Positions 59,499 through 64,000 of a DNA stretch of 64,000 nucleotides are shown piece by piece. The stretch's first letter is position 1, and every line of letters begins with the position of its first letter. Under the pieces are notes generated by a model, which saw nothing but the letters and a program-made list of their open reading frames with translations, did not search any database and was not told where the DNA came from. The stretch is from Rusavskia elegans (taxonomy: Eukaryota; Ascomycota; Lecanoromycetes; Teloschistales; Teloschistaceae). The position numbers were made by a program, and so were the translations under genes. Location of the stretch: the NCBI GenBank assembly GCA_011316305.1, contig SAUG01000064.1:186001-250000 (forward strand). Reading direction: 5' to 3'.

Positions 59499-60178
59499 AC
59501 GGCCAGGCTGATGACACGACAGCGTGGCGGGTGATTTGAGATACAAGTGTCCTGTTCCGTTCGCGTTTTGGAAACGAGATGCGTGATTGTTGGTGAGCAG
59601 CAGTGGGACTCGAGCACTTGATTGAGTTGCATATCTAACAGAAGCGGGAGGTCTGCCGGTTGGGGTGGTGATGGGTACTGATATGCCCAGGCGTGTATCT
59701 TTTCAGCGCATAGCAGTCGTTCATTAGTCTTAATAAGTTTCCATCATCAAACCTTGTACTCGTATCGTATAGTGTCTCGTCTTGTTAAGATTTCAGACGC
59801 AAGAGGCCACAAAGCAACCACCAGACAGGACCCTGAGGACCCAAAGTCAAGTGCCTTCCACCTCACTTCTCCATTCATCGTTAAACATACGCCTTGAGTT
59901 GCACTCCCAGCTACGTAGCAAGATGCAGTCAATCGGTACATCGATAATTTATATCGGGGCACCGACTGTTTAATAAACTTTCTACATAATGAGGTACAAC
60001 GCTGTCCATGCCATCTAGCTTTTATAGAACAATTTTTGCCATTGGAAACATCCCATTCAGACCACCCATAACGTCGTCAATCCAAGTCCCGTTATATGCT
60101 ACCACCAACGCCCGTCGTCACCACGACCTCCCAAAACACCCCCGCCCACTCACCACATTCCCTCCCATCACCACCCCT
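59499..60178. other. Convergent 3' intergenic region
   Basis: About 680 bp between the F-box stop and the methyltransferase stop. No gene, repeat or RNA gene recognised. Confidence 0.4.
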
Positions 60179-61060
60179 TCATCGTCCAAAACAAAGAACC
60201 CCCCACTCCACACACCCCTTCTCCGCCGCCTCCACCCACTTGCCCAACCCCGCCACCTGCCTCTCCAACACCTCCTCCTCCACCCCCTCCTCACCCACCA
60301 GTTCCTCCCTCCTCCTCCTCAACTCCTCCCCCAGTCTCGAATAATGGGTCCGAAAATGCTCTTTCCCATCCCAATAGCCCAAATCCCTAAACCCTCGTTT
60401 TCGGAACTCCTCTCTATAAAACTCCACAGTCGCCAAATCCTCAAGATGCAGCCGCTGCATCATCGTTCCCATGAGCTGCGGCTCCTTGACGAAAGCGGAC
60501 GGCGTAGCCATGATATCAGCGAAGATCACCCGTCCGGATGAATCGCGCGTGAGGAGGCGATCGATTTCGGAAACGACGAGGGCGCGGTTGCGTGAATGGA
60601 GGAAACTGTCTTGGGACCAGATGATATCGAAATCTTCGCCTACTTCGGCGGGCACGGCTTCGAATGTGCCTTCTATTATTTTTATCTTTTCGCTTACGCC
60701 TTCTTGGGCGCAGAGATCGGAGTTCCGTTCGTTCTGCAGCCGGCTTAGGTTTAGGCATGCGACGGCGCATCCGTATGTCTTTGCTAGGTGGCGGGCGGAG
60801 CCGCCGTAGCCGGCGCCGAGGTCGAGGATGCGTGTTTTGGGGGTTATTTGGATGTTGCAGGAGAGGAGGGTGTGTGTCATGTGGGTGACTGTTGCGTGGG
60901 AGGCGGCGGGGATAGAGGGTGAGGAGGAGGAGGAGGAGGAGGGGTAGATGCCGATGTGGATGTCTTGGCCGCCCCAGAGGAGGGTGTAGAATTTGTTGGT
61001 TGAGGGGTCGTCGTAGTAGGTTTGGGTTTGGTCTGTTGTGGTGGAGGCGGGCGGTGGCAT
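60179..61060 (-). CDS. SAM-dependent methyltransferase, sarcosine/dimethylglycine N-methyltransferase-like
   Basis: Single exon, 293 residues, cytosolic. The N-terminus Y-Y-D-D-P-S-T-N-K-F-Y-T-L-L-W-G-G-Q-D-I then H-I-G-I-Y is the hallmark of the glycine/sarcosine/dimethylglycine methyltransferase group. Motif I, I-L-D-L-G-A-G-Y-G-G-S-A-R (residues ~77-89), binds S-adenosylmethionine; W-S-Q-D-S-F-L-H-S (~149-157) fits the active-site strand. A poly-Ser run (~43-48) and a Glu-rich C-terminus are species-specific. In bacteria such enzymes make glycine betaine; in fungi several act on small amines or unknown acceptors. No betaine or secondary-metabolite genes adjoin, so the acceptor is open. Confidence 0.85.
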   Translation of the reverse strand: MPPPASTTTDQTQTYYDDPSTNKFYTLLWGGQDIHIGIYPSSSSSSSPSIPAASHATVTHMTHTLLSCNIQITPKTRILDLGAGYGGSARHLAKTYGCAVACLNLSRLQNERNSDLCAQEGVSEKIKIIEGTFEAVPAEVGEDFDIIWSQDSFLHSRNRALVVSEIDRLLTRDSSGRVIFADIMATPSAFVKEPQLMGTMMQRLHLEDLATVEFYREEFRKRGFRDLGYWDGKEHFRTHYSRLGEELRRRREELVGEEGVEEEVLERQVAGLGKWVEAAEKGCVEWGVLCFGR

Positions 61061-61727
61061 GGTTGGAGAGAAGGTGGGAGGGGTGCAGGGTGGCTTGTGG
61101 TGAGGCGGATCGGATTGGGCTGGGCTTGAGGAATTATTAAGGTAGTGTTGGTAAGCTTGGTTCTCATGGATGTGTTAGAGTAATTGTCGTGACGTCTGAG
61201 GGGATGACGTCACACATCGCGAATAGGATCGGCAGCGTCAGAAGATCGTTCCGACGTTCGATGCTTTCCTACAACCTCCACTCATACCTCATCTACGCAA
61301 GGAGGGTTCTCTCACAATCTGCCCCCGAGGCAAGAATGCCGCTTTCATCTGTTCACATTCACAGCATAGCAGTCCGGCCCAGCCCCGTGGCGGCACAGCG
61401 GTGTTTCAGAACCTCCAGCTGGAGACTCGCGACACTGGAGGCTGTTGGTTCTGATGGCACAGGCTGAACATCTGCAGAGTCCCGGAGCGACTGACTGTTG
61501 ATGGGAATTTCCATTGGGTCCTTGACTGACTAGCTGGTGGAGCAATATGTCCATAACCAACCTCGCTGCCCCTGTAGTCTACATCACCAACTGTTGCTGT
61601 GCCCCGAAGATGGATCTACAGCTTCACGCCCGAGGTACGAATGCAGAATCTCTCCTTCTTTTTCAATTGCACGGTTCATCCTGTTTTTCATTCTCTTCAC
61701 TTCTCCTCCCATGCCTCCATTTCCAAG
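61061..61727. other. Divergent intergenic region
   Basis: Between the methyltransferase start (minus) and the secreted-protein start (plus). Expected to hold both promoters. Nothing else supported. Confidence 0.4.
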
Positions 61728-62667
61728 ATGGGTAGGCTATCCGTTCTTGCTGCGTCCGCCGCGGTCGTCTCGTCTGCCAGTGCTTTCTGTGTCGATTTTA
61801 ACTCTGGGGAACGATGTACCGGCACGGTGATAGGCAGGTATATAGACTCCACCGGCATAGGCTGCCAGACTGCCTTCACCAGAATCAACTCCTCGGAATC
61901 CGTTCCGGCTCCAGGAGGCTCTTTCGGGGGCATGGTCCTCTTTCAAAGTCATCACCATCGACGAAGCTGACGATCAGCTGACCAACCTCGATCCCGCGCC
62001 CATCTTGTCCATCCCTTCCAATGCGACAGCCGCTGTAGGACGAGGTGACCGTCTCCCCGTTCCTTCAGGCATGCTCGAGGATGTGACTGGCACCTGTGGG
62101 ATCCCTGAACCAAGTAGCACAACAGATGCCAGTACATCAAGCAAGACATCTACAGCTGTAGGACCTACGGGTGCTGGTACTACAACTACATCATCCGACG
62201 AAATGATGACAACCATGGGTATCGCCGCATCAGGAAAGATACGAAGGACCAACCGTCCCGAGCTCAACAAGCGTGTCGCCCACGGCAGCATCCATCAACA
62301 TCAAGGCCGCACTTACAAATATCACCAAGTTGCCGCGAGAGCCTGGCGTGGAGTGCTAGTAGAGGCGTGGAATGATCAGATCCATAAAAGAGATACAAGG
62401 GACCATGTATCGCATGCCAAACATGGTCAATTACTGGCTCGACATCACGCACGAGCAATCGGCCCTGTCAGAGGTAGAAACCATGATTCCGTCAAGCGCG
62501 GCATCTCCACTCGGAGCCCAAGTCCACTGAACCCGAGAGCCATCTCACCCTCCAAATGCAACCTCGTACGCTCCTGCATGATCGACACTGGCGACAATGA
62601 CAGCTTCGGCATCAGTGACGCCGGTCGCTGTTTGTGTCTACGAAGAAGGTGGGAAATGCGGATATGA
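61728..62667 (+). pseudogene. Secreted Ser/Thr-rich hypothetical protein with frameshift
   Basis: From ATG 61,728 a signal peptide (M-G-R-L-S-V-L-A-A-S-A-A-V-V, cleavage near A-S-A-F) precedes a Cys-containing segment (C-V-D-F-N-S-G-E-R-C, G-I-G-C-Q-T-A-F). At a G5 run (about 61,926-61,930) the frame changes. Removing one G in thought connects to S-F-K-V-I-T-I-D-E-A-D-D-Q, S-I-P-S-N-A-T and a Ser/Thr-rich stretch (S-S-T-T-D-A-S-T-S-S-K-T-S-T). No intron explains the shift. Past ~62,230 two frames look coding in turn, so the 3' part and the end at 62,667 are unreliable. A genuine pseudogene or a base-call error at the G run are both possible. Family unknown. Confidence 0.45.
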
Positions 62668-63047
62668 GTATTCATCCCATTTGTGAGGCTATTCAGGTTT
62701 TTGATTAAGAGGCTGGTATGTACTACTTTCCTGCTATAGGTGGTGACTGTAAATCTATGTGGGTCTGGCTGCAGTTCTTGTATCACCGGACGGAGAGCAA
62801 GGATATTTGTTTTAGTATACTAACAATGATTTGCACGGTAAAGAGACTAAGTATACTGCTTATCTCCTACCTCACTCAGTATCAACGAAGGCAGCTACCA
62901 AACATCTCTTGTCTGAATCAGAATATTTATATCTGTAGCACATCCACACTTCCGCCCTTCTCTTCTCTTCCTAATATTTCTCCTGGCAACATACCCACGA
63001 ACCCACCTCATTCCCTACCATCGCCAAAACACTATGCCTCCTCACCC
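62668..63047. other. Intergenic, nothing firm
   Basis: About 380 bp between convergent genes. No feature recognised. Confidence 0.4.
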
Positions 63048-63875
63048 CTAATTACCCTCCTCGCCCCTAAGTACCCTCCTCACCTTCTCCATCCACAAAT
63101 CACGAAAAACGCCCCTCTCGCGATCCACCGCCCCAACCGGCTCCGCACCCCCCATTGTCTCCGCAATATCTAACAGCACGGGCTTGAGCTGCGCCGGGAA
63201 AGGCGAAACGCATCGATAAAGAAACCTAATGCTTTCACTCACGCGCAGCCGTTTTAGCGGATGCAGAAGAATGGATAGCGAAAGCGGCGTAACGCCTTTC
63301 TTCCATTCCATATCGGGGGGCTCCCAGTGGGGGCCTCGACGACCACTATCCTCTTCGGCAAGGTGTTGAGGGCTATCGCAGCGAGTGCAAAGACAGGGGA
63401 GATGAACGACCACGTTTATGAGCTGCGGCTCATGGAAAGCCACCTCGTCGCAGAGCACCGCCAGCAATTTCCCCAATGTACCGCTTAATTCCTTTTGCCG
63501 CTTCAATGGATCCTCGATCTCCAAATGGTATTCGCCGTCTTTGGGGCCTTTGATCGTGATTTCCAAATTTTGCATCAGCGGTAAGAGAGATGGGGGCGGG
63601 AGACACCATAGCGGTTCGCGGAAATCGAATATGCTGGATTCGTACACGATGCGGCTTTGCCAGTAGCGGTGGATCCAGAGGAGGGGGGAGGCTTCGGTGT
63701 GGATTTGGCGGTTGGTGAGGAGGAGGTTGGTTGGGATGCTGCAGGGGAGGACTTGGGTGTGCCCGTTTTGGTAGAGGGTGTGGGCCTTTTCGGTGTCGGT
63801 GGGGGAGGCGAGGACTTCGGCGTAGACTATATTGCGGAGTTCGGGGGGGAGGGAGAAGAAGCGGAAGGGGGGCAT
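63048..63875 (-). CDS. F-box-like (2EXR-type) fungal hypothetical protein
   Basis: Single exon, 275 residues. The start M-P-P-F-R-F-F-S-L-P-P-E-L-R-N-I-V-Y plus L-L-L-T-N-R-Q-I-H-T-E-A-S-P-L-L-W (residues ~50-67) is the standard opening of a very large fungal family related to F-box/2EXR domains, followed by a beta-rich region of unknown role. The C-terminus is basic (M-E-K-V-R-R-V-L-R-G). It resembles the protein at 41,987-42,850 only in the general F-box-like start. Function unknown. The gene is complete within the window. Confidence 0.8.
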   Translation of the reverse strand: MPPFRFFSLPPELRNIVYAEVLASPTDTEKAHTLYQNGHTQVLPCSIPTNLLLTNRQIHTEASPLLWIHRYWQSRIVYESSIFDFREPLWCLPPPSLLPLMQNLEITIKGPKDGEYHLEIEDPLKRQKELSGTLGKLLAVLCDEVAFHEPQLINVVVHLPCLCTRCDSPQHLAEEDSGRRGPHWEPPDMEWKKGVTPLSLSILLHPLKRLRVSESIRFLYRCVSPFPAQLKPVLLDIAETMGGAEPVGAVDRERGVFRDLWMEKVRRVLRGEEGN

Positions 63876-64000
63876 GGTGGGTTGGGATTGGTTGGAGTGG
63901 AAAGGGGGAGATGGTGTGTTTTTCTGAGGTTGCGGTTGGTGTGGGTGGTTTTTGGATGTTAATCGCTTGATGGCACCGTAAAGTTGTGGAAGGGGAGTTC
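63876..64000. other. Upstream region at window edge
   Basis: 125 bp upstream of the F-box-like gene. Nothing further seen. Confidence 0.4.

Noticed and set aside
62718..63173. A 151-codon plus-strand frame.
   Set aside because: It overlaps the well-supported F-box-like gene in antisense and has low-complexity Pro/Ser content.

Overview
The window looks like a chromosome segment of a filamentous ascomycete (Pezizomycotina). The evidence is intron-rich genes with short 46-154 bp GT-AG introns, fungal gene families (galactose oxidase with F5/8C domains, HeLo-like/ankyrin, F-box, Sfk1/DRAM type), and two sharply different compartments. Bases 1 to about 35,100 are very AT-rich and TpA-rich, with no intact long reading frame. 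Bases 35,100-64,000 have normal base composition and are gene-dense. This is the AT-isochore / gene-island layout produced by repeat-induced point mutation (RIP). No finer taxonomic placement can be supported.

The AT-rich block is almost entirely nested transposon relics that can be taken apart by their ends and target-site duplications (TSDs). A Ty1/copia relic (C1: left part up to 2,953, right part 31,782-33,512) is interrupted by a second copia element (C2, 2,954-31,781, LTRs at both ends). C2 is interrupted by hAT-type elements (6,038-12,360, including a 5.4-kb autonomous-size copy H1 at 6,680-12,081), by a Ty3/gypsy element (G1, 13,979-26,299) and by smaller elements. G1 is interrupted by a second full-size hAT (H2, 15,439-24,104), and H2 by another gypsy element (G2, 20,683-24,019). 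Removing the inserts leaves C2 at about 5.8 kb, a normal copia length. Around 26-33 kb there are also three copies of an unclassified ~0.94-kb element (X), solo LTRs of two families and several small insertions. Two inverted-repeat elements lie head to tail at 33.8-34.8 kb.

The gene-rich part holds, from left to right: a doubtful small gene and a stop-riddled secreted-protein pseudogene at the boundary; a terminal-inverted-repeat element; a secreted galactose oxidase with three F5/8C modules (-); an intronless F-box-like protein (-); a poorly resolved interval (43.1-44.9 kb); a secreted type-B carboxylesterase (-, five exons); an aminoglycoside-phosphotransferase-fold kinase (-, three exons); a MITE with perfect 32-bp inverted repeats; a small lysine-rich protein (+); a 1,439-residue HeLo-like/ankyrin protein (-); an Sfk1/DRAM-type membrane protein (-, four exons); an F-box protein (+, five exons); a SAM-dependent N-methyltransferase-like enzyme (-); a frameshifted secreted Ser/Thr-rich protein (+); and a second F-box-like protein (-).

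Exon-intron models were built by hand from splice sites and reading frame; all five multi-exon models and the two-exon oxidase close in frame. No metabolic gene cluster is evident: neighbouring genes look functionally unrelated. No RNA genes or CRISPR arrays were seen.
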